Assembly: GCF_007741495.1 (NCBI RefSeq)
Contig: NZ_CP036262.1
Location: 6,200,001 to 6,264,000 of the forward strand
Origin: Roseimaritima multifibrata
Lineage (GTDB): Bacteria; Planctomycetota; Planctomycetia; Pirellulales; Pirellulaceae
Direction of reading: 5' to 3'
Length of the DNA stretch: 64,000 bases
This document shows positions 25,744 to 35,010 of the stretch, piece by piece. Under the pieces are notes generated by a model that saw only the letters and a list, made by a program, of their open reading frames with translations, made no database searches and was not told the origin of the DNA. Made by a program: the position numbers and the translations under genes. How positions within the stretch are numbered: the stretch's first letter is position 1; every line of letters begins with the position of its first letter.

Positions 25744-27192
25744 ATGCCCCCTGCTCAGCCGACATCCCCGACGGCCGTTGTCCTATTAACGCTATCAGCC
25801 GTTTTGATGTCGGTGTCGGCGTTGGCGTCGGATCAGCCCAACATTGTCGTTCTGTTTGCGGATGATTTGGGCTATGGCGAACTTGGTTGCCAGGGCAATC
25901 CGGAAATCCCAACGCCTCACATTGATTCGATCGCCCACAATGGCGTTCGTTTCACCGACGGGTATGTCGCCGGGCCCAACTGCAGTCCCTCCCGAGCCGG
26001 CTTGCTAACCGGGCGAATCCCGACTCGTTTCGGTTACGAATTCAATCCGACGGGTGCCCTTAATGAGCGTCCGGGTTTTGGACTACCAACGGCAGAAATC
26101 ACGATTGCAGAAGCGCTTCAGAATGCGGGGTATACCACCGGCCTGATCGGCAAGTGGCATCAAGGTGGCACCGCGGATTATCATCCCTTCCGGCATGGCT
26201 TTGACGAATTTTTTGGATTCCTCCAAGAGGGTCACTACTTCGTCCCACCTCCGTATGCCGGAGTGACAACGATGTTGCGCCGCAAAACGCTTCCCTATGG
26301 ACAAACAGGTCGTTGGGTCGGAAACAAAGGCCTGATCTATACCGACCACATGGGCTACAACGAGCCCGATTACGATGCTGACAATCCGATCATCCGTGGC
26401 GGTCAGCCAGTTGTTGAAACGGAGTATTTGACCGACGCGCTGACCCGCGAGGCGGTCGACTTCATCGATCGTCATGATGACAAACCGTTCTTTCTTTACC
26501 TCTCCTACAACGCGGTCCATAGTCCTCTTCAAGGGTCCGACCGGTTCATGGAACAATTCGCTTCGATCGAAGACGATCACCGCCGCATTTTTGCCGCAAT
26601 GTTAGCCAACCTAGATGAGAGTGTCGGTGCCGTCCTGAAGCGATTACAGGATTCGGGACTGGAAGAAAACACGATCGTTTTTTTCCTCAGCGACAATGGA
26701 GGCCCCACTCGCGAACTAACGTCTAGCAATCTGCCGCTGCGAGGATCAAAAGGCGACATGTATGAAGGGGCGCTCCGAGTCCCCTTTATGATGCAGTGGA
26801 AAGGAAAAATTCCCTCGGGGCAGGTTTACAGAAAACCGGTCAGCTCGTTTGACATCTATGCCACCGCCACAGCAAACATCGCCGCAGCCACCAAACCTAA
26901 TCAGGTGGAGGGCGTCGACTTGATCCCCTACCTGACAGGTGAAGACGAGGGGACTCCACACAAGACCCTTTTCTGGCGTCAGGGAGGCAGATGCGGTCTC
27001 CGTCATGGCGACTGGAAATTGGTTCGCATGGGAGGAAGAAAATCGCCAAACGAAGCGAAGTGGGAACTCTATGATCTGGCGACGGATCTTACCGAGCAGA
27101 AAGATCTAGCCAGTTCCCACCCCGACCAGCTTAGCGAGTTAGTGAAAATCTGGGAGCAGATGAACCATGAAATGAGCGAACCGTTGTTCTGA
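25744..27192 (+). CDS. Secreted sulfatase
   Basis: 482 residues with a signal peptide ending near SALAS (residue ~29). The sulfatase domain begins QPNIVVLFADDLGYGELG with metal-binding Asp pair at ~40-41. The formylglycine motif is C80-SPSR followed by AGLLTGR. Later conserved parts are GLIGKWH, SDNGGPTRE and the C-terminal WELYDLATDLTE segment. It should hydrolyse sulfate esters of algal or other polysaccharides after maturation by a formylglycine-generating enzyme, which is not in this window. It is divergent from the PSCyt1 gene. Confidence 0.95.
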   Translation: MPPAQPTSPTAVVLLTLSAVLMSVSALASDQPNIVVLFADDLGYGELGCQGNPEIPTPHIDSIAHNGVRFTDGYVAGPNCSPSRAGLLTGRIPTRFGYEFNPTGALNERPGFGLPTAEITIAEALQNAGYTTGLIGKWHQGGTADYHPFRHGFDEFFGFLQEGHYFVPPPYAGVTTMLRRKTLPYGQTGRWVGNKGLIYTDHMGYNEPDYDADNPIIRGGQPVVETEYLTDALTREAVDFIDRHDDKPFFLYLSYNAVHSPLQGSDRFMEQFASIEDDHRRIFAAMLANLDESVGAVLKRLQDSGLEENTIVFFLSDNGGPTRELTSSNLPLRGSKGDMYEGALRVPFMMQWKGKIPSGQVYRKPVSSFDIYATATANIAAATKPNQVEGVDLIPYLTGEDEGTPHKTLFWRQGGRCGLRHGDWKLVRMGGRKSPNEAKWELYDLATDLTEQKDLASSHPDQLSELVKIWEQMNHEMSEPLF

Positions 27193-27317
27193 TTCAGTAT
27201 CGCCTTCCGCTCCGCGACTTTATAAGTGGACGGTTTGACAGGGAGAAAAGGCCCCATGCCAGCTTGCCTGGCATGAAGCCAAGATTTGAAATTAGTTCGT
27301 ACGGCTCCAAAAAAACA

Positions 27318-27362
27318 CATCCGGTTCGGATTGCCGCTTTCAGCGGCAATCCGAACCGGATG
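27318..27362. terminator. Perfect 21-bp-stem hairpin between convergent genes
   Basis: Two perfectly complementary 21-bp arms flank a 3-base TTC loop. Outer AAATTTCAAA-like arms extend the symmetry beyond 27284 and 27396. A smaller hairpin (CATGCCA / TGGCATG) is at 27255-27275. There is no U-run, so it may be a bidirectional terminator or part of a palindromic element. It sits between the sulfatase stop (27192) and the kinase stop (27669). Confidence 0.5.
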
Positions 27363-27451
27363 CGACAACGTGGGGGGAACCACCTCAAATTTCAAACCTT
27401 GCGTTCCTGTCGGGCAAGCAGGCTGTCGATTTAATCGAGTCCGCAGAATCA

Positions 27452-27649
27452 GTGTCGCCTTTCGCTCCGCGAAAGTAGCGTTTACGGGCGCATACTTTCG
27501 CGGGGGACGTGAAAAGAATAAGTGACGATTTCCGAGCAGGTTGCTCCTGTTTGTTTCCGTCGGGCTTGTCCAGGGCAGTACGCGGGCCCGAAGGGTCGAC
27601 GCTATAAACCATCACTAATAAAATGCACGTCCCCCCCAAAAGGCGACAA
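27452..27649. repeat. Palindromic interspersed element, family A (198 bp, full length)
   Basis: It begins GTGTCGCCTTTCGCTCCGCG like the element at 4671, keeps the GGGGACGTGAAAAGAATAAG-type inner arm and TGACGATTTCCG, and ends near AAAAGGCGACA. The length is within one base of the 4671-4869 copy although the centre differs. It stops 20 bases from the end of the large kinase gene. Confidence 0.8.
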
Positions 27650-27668
27650 GCACTAAATCGAAATCTCG

Positions 27669-30600
27669 CTAATTGCCAATCACTTCGCCGCCGTCCCGCG
27701 TGATCAACTTTTGCAATTTGTCGTTATCGATCGGCTGCATGTCGTGCACGCTGCCGTCGGCCATCAGATAACGCAGGATGTCTCCCTCTAGCGATTCAAC
27801 ATTGGTTTCGGTCAGATCTTCAGGCTTGGTCCAAGGAACACCTTTTTTTGATTCGACCAGAAGGATCGTGCTTGCGAGACCATCGGTGAAATTTCTAAAC
27901 GACTCGCCATGGGCGTTGCCGAGCGCTCCATGCTCCGTGGCGAATCCCAAAAAATGAGTCTGCCCGACCGGATCATCGTCTGGTGCAAAGGGGCTCTGAT
28001 ACACTTCCGGCATTTTTTCTACAAGCTTAATGTTATTCTCGCTGTCCCATGGTTCATTGAACCGATACTGCTCAAACAAATCTTGCTGCTCGACAAAAGG
28101 CAGAATGGCCACCCGCCAACTATACGGGAAAGTTGTATCTCCACTGATTGCTCTCGCTCCTTCACGCACGTTGGCACTACCGGGAAACTTCTGGTACACG
28201 TCATGGAAATTGTGAAAACCGATACCAATTTGCTTTAGTGAATACTGGCTAACCAATCGTCGATTGGCAAGCTCCTGATTCTCCAGTGCTTTGATCGCGT
28301 TGTCTTCCTCCATTTCGTCTAGTTTTTGACAAAAGTCCAGGCCAACAGAATGCGCGACCGAAAACACTCCAGACCGTACCAGTTCAAGCCTTTCATTATC
28401 TCCGGCAGGAAAATCCGACTGCCGGGTTAAGGTGACATGCGACGTACTACCCGGCTTGTGCAAGAGAAATGCGGGGCGAACTTTCAAAGGGAGTAACGAC
28501 GGTTCAAAATAAAGTATCGCTTGGCCATCCTTGCTTTCCAAAAAACCAGCATGAGGCGCACTAAAAGAAAATTCAGATAGTGCAAACACTTCATTGACCT
28601 TGACCACTTGGCCATTAACCACTCCTTCCGTTGAGTTGAACGCATAGCCCCCCATCTGAATCACAGCAGAATTTTCCAAAACGTAATAGCGTCGATTACT
28701 AAAAACGATTAAGACGTCCTGCACTTCCTTACCGTTACTTAACAGCACATTCCAGGTTCCTCGAACAGAATACTGTGGCTTGGACGCTGCGTTGGTTCGA
28801 TCTTCTGCAGTGATGCTGCGGTAAAACTTCAGAATTTCTACCGGCGTGAAGTCTCCAGATATTACACATGCACTGGTTATCGGGGAATTGATCACTGGAG
28901 CCATAACCACTGATCCATCGACAACCACAGCAAGTGACTTCCCAAGGTTATCACTGGTGAAGCGACGCATTCGAGGCGTCAAAGCGTCATCAAACGCCAG
29001 TTTGATTTCGGGCCTTGTCGCCACGGCGTCAGACTTCTGGTTTCCCAGACCCTGAGATGAAACCGAAGCCTTGACATGCCCACCGGTGCGTTCAAGACGT
29101 TGGTCCGCTTTAGGCGATGCCAAAGCGTATCGAATACCATTATGTTCACGAACAATCGGAGCTGTCGCTTGATCGGCAATCGGGATCCAATCACCGTGGT
29201 TAACCGAAACAATCATATGGATTGCTGACGGTGGCAGCCCCAACTGCGAGGTGGCAATCTCAAGTTCCTCTTCGGTCAAATCGTCCTTACGAAGCAAGAT
29301 TCTGAATGCTAATCCAGCCGTGACTGGAGCGGAATCGCTGTTCAGCAATTGCGGGACGGCGTTTCTTTGACCGGCTTTTCCGATAGCCTCTACCACCGAA
29401 CTGGTAGCGTCCGCCGACTTGGGATTCGTTTCAGCACCGGCCAACTCATCGGATTCCACGGCAATTTCGCTTCCCGGCGGAACGTCTATTTTGGCTTGAG
29501 TTCCATCTGGGTATTTGATCGTGATGATGACGCCAAACGCGATCCCGATTAGAAAGCCTAGAAAACCGGTGGCGACCGCGAAGGCAATCGGCACTCTGCG
29601 TCGTGTCGATTCCAACGCGGCATTTGCGATTGGGTATGAATCAATCAACGGCTCGCTCGCCGCTGAAAAACCGCTAGCGTGGGCACCGGCAATTAATTTC
29701 TGCAGATCACTTCCCTCCGTAAACTTCTCCAATTCCTCGGCGACCTGAACCGCCGATTGCGGACGTTTGGCTAAATCTTTCTGCAACATCGAATCGACCA
29801 GGGACACCAAGCCCTTGGGAACGTTTCCGGCTTGATCACTCAACCGCGGCGGCGGAGCGGAAACGTGGGCCGTCATTTTTGCGAATGGCGTTTGGTATTG
29901 GTCATCTGCAAACGGAGCTTGTCCGGTCAATAATTTCATCAACGTGCAGCCAAGCGAATAGATGTCGGCACGAACATCGACGCTACGACTGTCAGTCACC
30001 TGCTCGGGAGCCATGTAATCGGCCGTTCCCATCGCCTGCCCCGTGCCGGTGATTTCGACTCGATCAGGATCGCCATACTGAAAGCGTGCCAACCCCAAAT
30101 CCAACAGTTTCACTTCACCGCTGCGGCTGAGCATCACATTGGAGGGCTTGATATCGCGGTGCACAAACCCTTGGTCATGCGTGTAGGCAAGCGCAACACA
30201 AACGACTCGCACGATTTCGCACGCGTCGGCTGTCGAGAGCGGACCGACAGCCTGAACCAGTCGGCCAAGATCCAGCCCGTCGATATATTCGGTCACCAGG
30301 ACCGCCGTTCCCTCAATCTCGCGAGCATCATGTGCAGTAACAATGTTAGGGTGACTCAAACGGCCGATCGCGCGCATCTCCGCTTCAAAACGCTGGTGTA
30401 CGCGTGCATCGCCCAGTCGATGCGTCGCCAACACTTTGAGGGCAACTTCGCGTCCCAGCTTTCGATGCCGCGCAAGGTAAACGCTTCCCATCCCTCCCGA
30501 TCCGAGTGGCCGCACGATTTCGTACTCGCCAATTTCTTGCGGCAAGTTGGCGGCGATACCTGAACTGTCGCTAGACAAAGCGAGCGATCCGAGGGCCTTC

Positions 30601-30836
30601 ACAACGGCGACCTGGCAATCAGGCTCTTCACCAAACGATGCTAACGGATCCGGTTTTCGCAAATCCACGATCAACGAATCCTCACCATCGTCGATCGTTT
30701 CCAGCTCAGACGTGCACGATTCGCACTGCGAAAGATGTTGATAAACCGCTTCGCTCGCCTCATCGGACAAACGTCCCAGCACAAACGCGTTAAGCTGGTC
30801 GGGAGGCGGACATTTCGTGGGGGCGGCGGTCATCAT
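27669..30836 (-). CDS. Chimeric receptor Ser/Thr kinase: zinc finger, kinase, TM, SecD-like, DUF1559
   Basis: About 1055 residues from the ATG at 30834-30836; an upstream frame to 30983 overlaps the sigma promoter. Layout: anti-sigma-type zinc-binding helix (H34-x3-C38-x2-C41); kinase domain ~104-370 with GSGGMGSV (112-119), HRDIKPSN (227-234) and LDLGLA in place of DFG (~245-250); membrane helix ~415-440; a SecD P1-like region (~505-675: GLAFRILLRKDD and LAVVVDGSVVMAPVI, ISGDFT); a beta-rich TIGR03067-like segment (~690-810); a DUF1559 domain (~865-1035). It is divergent from an ECF sigma gene 145 bp away, so the zinc finger may hold that sigma factor. Confidence 0.9.
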   Translation of the reverse strand: MMTAAPTKCPPPDQLNAFVLGRLSDEASEAVYQHLSQCESCTSELETIDDGEDSLIVDLRKPDPLASFGEEPDCQVAVVKALGSLALSSDSSGIAANLPQEIGEYEIVRPLGSGGMGSVYLARHRKLGREVALKVLATHRLGDARVHQRFEAEMRAIGRLSHPNIVTAHDAREIEGTAVLVTEYIDGLDLGRLVQAVGPLSTADACEIVRVVCVALAYTHDQGFVHRDIKPSNVMLSRSGEVKLLDLGLARFQYGDPDRVEITGTGQAMGTADYMAPEQVTDSRSVDVRADIYSLGCTLMKLLTGQAPFADDQYQTPFAKMTAHVSAPPPRLSDQAGNVPKGLVSLVDSMLQKDLAKRPQSAVQVAEELEKFTEGSDLQKLIAGAHASGFSAASEPLIDSYPIANAALESTRRRVPIAFAVATGFLGFLIGIAFGVIITIKYPDGTQAKIDVPPGSEIAVESDELAGAETNPKSADATSSVVEAIGKAGQRNAVPQLLNSDSAPVTAGLAFRILLRKDDLTEEELEIATSQLGLPPSAIHMIVSVNHGDWIPIADQATAPIVREHNGIRYALASPKADQRLERTGGHVKASVSSQGLGNQKSDAVATRPEIKLAFDDALTPRMRRFTSDNLGKSLAVVVDGSVVMAPVINSPITSACVISGDFTPVEILKFYRSITAEDRTNAASKPQYSVRGTWNVLLSNGKEVQDVLIVFSNRRYYVLENSAVIQMGGYAFNSTEGVVNGQVVKVNEVFALSEFSFSAPHAGFLESKDGQAILYFEPSLLPLKVRPAFLLHKPGSTSHVTLTRQSDFPAGDNERLELVRSGVFSVAHSVGLDFCQKLDEMEEDNAIKALENQELANRRLVSQYSLKQIGIGFHNFHDVYQKFPGSANVREGARAISGDTTFPYSWRVAILPFVEQQDLFEQYRFNEPWDSENNIKLVEKMPEVYQSPFAPDDDPVGQTHFLGFATEHGALGNAHGESFRNFTDGLASTILLVESKKGVPWTKPEDLTETNVESLEGDILRYLMADGSVHDMQPIDNDKLQKLITRDGGEVIGN

Positions 30837-30981
30837 TGCATTTTCCCTTGGTGTAGGCGAAAGTGAAAGCACCCTCAACGAGAATGGATCCACCTGACAA
30901 TAAGATGAACGCAAACGTCTGACACGAATTGCAAAATTTTCGAAAATGGAGCCCCGGCGGCTCGGGCGATCATTAAAAAAC

Positions 30982-31584
30982 ATGTCAAATCCCTCCGCGA
31001 ATCGCCCCGATCATCCAACGCTATCCACGATGTGGATCGCGGATGCCAAACAGATGGAACCGCAAGCGTGGAGCCGATTAGTGACGGTCTTCGGACCGAT
31101 CGTCTATCGATGGTGCCGAGTGGCCGGAGTCCCGGCGGGGGACGCACCAGACGTCGTACAAGAAGTGTTTACGTCGGTTGCTAGGGGCATCCAGAATTTT
31201 GAAAGGCAAAAATCTTCGGGCAGTTTCCGAAGTTGGCTGGCGACGATCACCCGCAGCCGGGCGACCGACTATTTTCGCCGAGCCGCAAAACAACAGCAGG
31301 CCGCTGGCGGAACCGAAGCGATGTATGCGTTGCAACAGCTTGCGGAGAACGTTGAATCGACGATCACGCCAACCAACGTCCAAAGCGATATCTCCAAGCA
31401 GTTGCTGCTACAGGTTCAAGCCGAGTTTGAATCGACCACCTGGGACGCCTTTTGGCAAACAACTATCGAAGGCAAATCGGCTTCAGAAGTCGCCGAAGCA
31501 ACCGGCCTGTCACGAGCAAGCGTCTACCAAGCGAAATCGCGGATTCTTAAATCGCTGCGGAAGCGATTGGCGGAATCGTCTTAG
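30982..31584 (+). CDS. ECF RNA polymerase sigma factor
   Basis: 200 residues from the ATG at 30982; the frame is open from 30946, but the shorter start removes 12 atypical residues. Region 2 is visible in GPIVYRWCRVAGVPAGDAPDVVQEVFTSVARGIQNF...SFRSWLATITRSRATDYFRR. The C-terminal region-4 helix-turn-helix reads GKSASEVAEATGLSRASVYQAKSRILKSL. It is divergent from the zinc-finger kinase, the usual arrangement for a sigma factor and its membrane regulator. It is followed by a 1.4-kb repeat-rich gap. Confidence 0.93.
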   Translation: MSNPSANRPDHPTLSTMWIADAKQMEPQAWSRLVTVFGPIVYRWCRVAGVPAGDAPDVVQEVFTSVARGIQNFERQKSSGSFRSWLATITRSRATDYFRRAAKQQQAAGGTEAMYALQQLAENVESTITPTNVQSDISKQLLLQVQAEFESTTWDAFWQTTIEGKSASEVAEATGLSRASVYQAKSRILKSLRKRLAESS

Positions 31585-31715
31585 CGTTTTCCGCATGAGA
31601 CACGGCGTTCGCTTTTTTACCCGCAGCAGAATCTGCAAATCCAGGGTGAAGCAAAACACGCCGCAAATCGGCTGATAAATAATCGGAGCTAGGGGAAGTG
31701 CCACTTATCGGGGAC

Positions 31716-32790
31716 GAATATCCGGCGGCTCACGCCGCCGGCAAGTATCTGTCGCCCTCCGGGCTAGCCAAGCTTTGGACTTGTGGAGATCGGTTTGGTC
31801 TTAGTCGGTGGAAACCCGTTGTCTGGGGCGACAAAGCTGATCGGACGCCGATAGAAACTGTCGGCTGGAACTCGGTTCGATCGTTTAGCCCGGAGGGCGG
31901 CAGATACTTGCCGGTGGTGTAAACCACCGGTTCGATGACGAAGCGAACCGTTAGCCCGGAGGGCGACAGAATCTGTAGAGCGCTGCGCCGGTGGCAGGTG
32001 TTCTGTCGCCCTCCGGGCTGAGAATACTCAAGCAGAATATCCGGCGGCTCACGCCGCCGGCAAGTATCTGTCGCCCTCCGGGCTAGCCAAGCTTTGGACT
32101 TGTGGAAATCGGTTTGGTCTTGGTCAGTGGAAACCCGTTGTATTGGGCGACAAAGCTGATCGGACGCCGTTAGAAACTGTCGGCTGGAACTCGGTTCGAT
32201 CGTTTAGCCCGGAGGGCGGCAGATACTTGCCGGTGGTTTAAACCACCGGTTCGATGCCGAAGCGCACCGTTAGCCAGGAGGGCGGCAGAATCTGTAGAGC
32301 GCTGCGCCGGTGGCAGGTGTTCTGTCGCCCTCCGGGCTGAGAATACTCAAGCAGAATATCCGGCGGCTCACGCCGCCGGCAAGTATCTGTCGCCCTCCGG
32401 GCTAGCCAAGCTTTGGACTTGTGGAGATCGGTTTGGTCTTAGTCGGTGGAAACCCGTTGTCTGGGGCGACAAAGCTGATCGGACGCCGTTAGAAACTGTC
32501 GGCTGGAACTCGGTTCGATCGTTTAGCCCGGAGGGCGGCAGATACTTGCCGGTGGTTTAAACCACCGGTTCGATGCCGAAGCGCACCGTTAGCCCGGAGG
32601 GCGGCAGAATCTGTAGAGCGCTGCGCCGGTGGCAGATGTTCTGTCGCCCTCCGGGCTGAGAATACTCAAGCAGAATATCCGGCGGCTCACGCCGCCGGCA
32701 AGTATCTGCCGCCCTCCGGGCTAGCCAAGCTTTGGACTTGTGGAAATCGGTTTGGTCTTGGTCAGTGGAAACCCGTTGTATTGGGCGACA
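31716..32790. repeat. Tandem array of 319-bp units (about 3.4 copies)
   Basis: Unit starts (GAATATCCGGCGG) are at 31716, 32035, 32354 and 32673, exactly 319 bases apart; the fourth copy stops at ~32790. Within each unit a 17-bp word, CTGTCGCCCTCCGGGCT, occurs twice forward and twice inverted (for the first unit at 31749, 31887, 31953 and 32004). Paired copies of CCGGCGGCTCACGCCGCCGG-type and GGTGGTTTAAACCACC palindromes also occur. Units differ by a few substitutions, alternating TCTGGGG/TATTGGG. There is no ORF of note. It lies between convergent genes. Confidence 0.95.
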
Positions 32791-32813
32791 ATCACTAAAT
32801 CAACAAGCCAATC

Positions 32814-32852
32814 AGCGAGGGACAGCAATAACCGGTGCCGCTATCCCTCGCT
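32814..32852. terminator. Hairpin after the 319-bp array, next to a family A fragment
   Basis: AGCGAGGGACAGC pairs with GCTATCCCTCGCT (12 of 13 positions) across a 13-base loop. It lies between the convergent sigma and phosphoglucomutase genes and lacks a U-run. Downstream, 32905-32990 carries pieces resembling family A inner arms (CGCACGTCCCGAGAAACG, TTTCGCGGGGACTTAAAATC). Confidence 0.35.
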
Positions 32853-33029
32853 TACGCAGCGGGTTGGGATTTTGGTCGCTTACCACACCACCACAAACCG
32901 CCACCTTATAAATCGCACGTCCCGAGAAACGAGGCTACACGTAACGCTTGTGGTCGCGGCTTTCGCGGGGACTTAAAATCATTTACTGGCAACGAACGGG
33001 GATACCGACCACACCGGCAGCGTTTTGTG

Positions 33030-34673
33030 TCAGCTACTCAGCGCATCATCGACGATCTGTTTGGCTTCGGTTTGAATCCTTGCCAAGTGCTCCGCCCCTA
33101 CAAAACTTTCGGCGTAGATTTTGTAGATATCTTCGGTGCCGGAAGGGCGTGCAGCAAACCAACCGTTTTGCGTGACCACCTTCAGTCCTCCGATGGCTGC
33201 GTGGTTGCCCGGAGCCTCCGTCAGCCGTGCTTCGATTGCGTCGCCAGCCAATTCCTTGGAACGCACCGATTCAGGGCTTAACTCTTTTAGGGCATTCTTT
33301 TGAGCGGGCGTTGCCGGGGCATCGATTCGATCGTAGACGGGACTGCCAAATTTTTCGACCAACGCTTGATAATGCTCTCCTGGATCCTTGCCTGTTTTCG
33401 CCAGGATCTCAGCTGCCAACAAGTCCAGAATGATCCCATCCTTGTCGGTAGTCCAAGTCGTACCATCCTTCCGCAAGAAGGAAGCCCCAGCACTTTCTTC
33501 GCCTCCGAAACCAAGCGACCCATCCAACAACCCGTCAACGAACCACTTAAAGCCGACAGGGACCTCGCACAACGTACGCCCCAGATCTGCGGCCACGCGA
33601 TCGATCATCGAACTGGAAACCAGCGTTTTGCCAACAGCAACATCAGCGCCCCATCCTGGGCGATTCTGAAACAGATACTGAATGGCGACGGCTAGGTAAT
33701 GATTAGGATTCATCAGCCCCACTGACGGTGTCACAATCCCGTGCCGGTCGTAATCGGGATCATTCCCAAAGGCGATGTCAAACCGATCCTTCAGATCGAT
33801 CAAACCTGCCATCGCAGAGGGCGAAGAACAATCCATCCGGACCTTTCCATCCTTATCGACCCGCATGAACGAAAAAGTTGGATCAATACGTCGATTAACA
33901 ATTTCGATATTCAAACCGTATCGCTTTGCAATCGGTTCCCAGTAGGCGATCCCGGCTCCGCCCATCGGATCGACTCCGATTCGCAGGTTCGCATTCTTAA
34001 TCGCATCCATATCGACGACGTTCTGCAGGTCTTCGACATACGGCGTGACGTAATCGTGCTTCTGCACAAACTCCGACGCCAAAGCTTCCGCGAAACCGAT
34101 ACGTTTCACATCGGCCAAACCATTGGCAAGAATCTCGTTCGCTCGGTTCTGGATAACCGTTGTGGTTGCGGAGTCGGCGGGCCCGCCATTGGTGGCGTTG
34201 TACTTGAATCCACCATCAGACGGCGGATTATGCGAAGGCGTGATCACAACTCCATCGGCCAATTCAATGCTGCGGCTTCGGTTGTGACCCAAGATCGCAT
34301 GCGAAATGACAGGGGTCGGAGTATAACCACGATCGGCGTCGATCTTTGCGATGACGCCATTGGCGGCAAAAACTTCAAGAGCCGAAACAAATGCCGGCTC
34401 GGACAAGGCATGCGTATCCATCCCAAGGTACAAGGGACCGGTGATCCCCTGAGACTTGCGATACTCGCAGATCGCCTGAGAAATTGCGAGGATATGGTCT
34501 TCATTAAAACGACCAGTCTTCGACGTGCCACGGTGCCCCGAGGTACCAAATTCGACAGCTTGGGTTGAATTCTTCGGATCGGGTTTCAGAACGTAGTACG
34601 ACGAAATCAACCGTGGAATGTTCTCGAGAAGCTCTAAAGGAACCGGTTGTCCAGCGAGTTCGTTCAGCGTCAT
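33030..34673 (-). CDS. pgm: Phosphoglucomutase (alpha-D-glucose phosphate-specific)
   Basis: 547 residues, the usual length of the E. coli-type enzyme that interconverts glucose 1-phosphate and glucose 6-phosphate for glycogen and nucleotide-sugar synthesis. The active phosphoserine loop [11 protein letters not shown] is at 145-155 (Ser147), with metal loop [10 protein letters not shown], sugar loop [13 protein letters not shown] and phosphate loop [12 protein letters not shown] at the C-terminus. EFGTSGHRG lies at ~41-49. It is encoded alone, with a repeat array downstream and a partial palindromic element upstream. Confidence 0.96.
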   Translation of the reverse strand: MTLNELAGQPVPLELLENIPRLISSYYVLKPDPKNSTQAVEFGTSGHRGTSKTGRFNEDHILAISQAICEYRKSQGITGPLYLGMDTHALSEPAFVSALEVFAANGVIAKIDADRGYTPTPVISHAILGHNRSRSIELADGVVITPSHNPPSDGGFKYNATNGGPADSATTTVIQNRANEILANGLADVKRIGFAEALASEFVQKHDYVTPYVEDLQNVVDMDAIKNANLRIGVDPMGGAGIAYWEPIAKRYGLNIEIVNRRIDPTFSFMRVDKDGKVRMDCSSPSAMAGLIDLKDRFDIAFGNDPDYDRHGIVTPSVGLMNPNHYLAVAIQYLFQNRPGWGADVAVGKTLVSSSMIDRVAADLGRTLCEVPVGFKWFVDGLLDGSLGFGGEESAGASFLRKDGTTWTTDKDGIILDLLAAEILAKTGKDPGEHYQALVEKFGSPVYDRIDAPATPAQKNALKELSPESVRSKELAGDAIEARLTEAPGNHAAIGGLKVVTQNGWFAARPSGTEDIYKIYAESFVGAEHLARIQTEAKQIVDDALSS

Positions 34674-34766
34674 ATCTTGGTCTCGTTCTCTATATGCAAA
34701 AGGGTTGGGTCATTGCTCGGGGCATGTTACCACAATCCAGTGAATGGAGAGAATGACAGGGGGGGA

Positions 34767-34862
34767 GTGTCGCTTTTCGCTCAGCGACATGAACGTCCTC
34801 GCAACGCTACTTTCACGGGGGACGTCGATTGTTCTAGTGACGAATTGGAAGGTCGGTGGGCA
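34767..34862. repeat. Left-half copy of palindromic element family A
   Basis: Starts GTGTCGCTTTTCGCTCAGCG and continues through CGCTACTTTCACGGGGGACGT and TAGTGACGA, the left arm of the element at 4671 and 27452, without a matching right end. It lies in the 337-bp gap upstream of pgm and downstream of the PQQ-repeat gene. No other feature was seen in 34863-35010. Confidence 0.55.
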
Positions 34863-35010
34863 TAGGGAACCCCAACCCGCCGTGCAAACGACCAATCGAT
34901 TCAGTGATTGTCGTCTTCCACTACCAACGGCATCGCTAAATGCCTCGTCCACTAAGATTTTTAACGGTGAGCGATTAGGTTGCGTTCAAACGGCGGATGA
35001 CATTTTCAGG

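Noticed and set aside
31716-32790. CRISPR array
   Set aside because: The repeat period is 319 bp with internal inverted words, and there are no unique spacers or Cas genes nearby.
33741-34568. 275-residue plus-strand ORF opposite phosphoglucomutase
   Set aside because: Antisense to highly conserved active-site motifs; no domain or ribosome-binding site.
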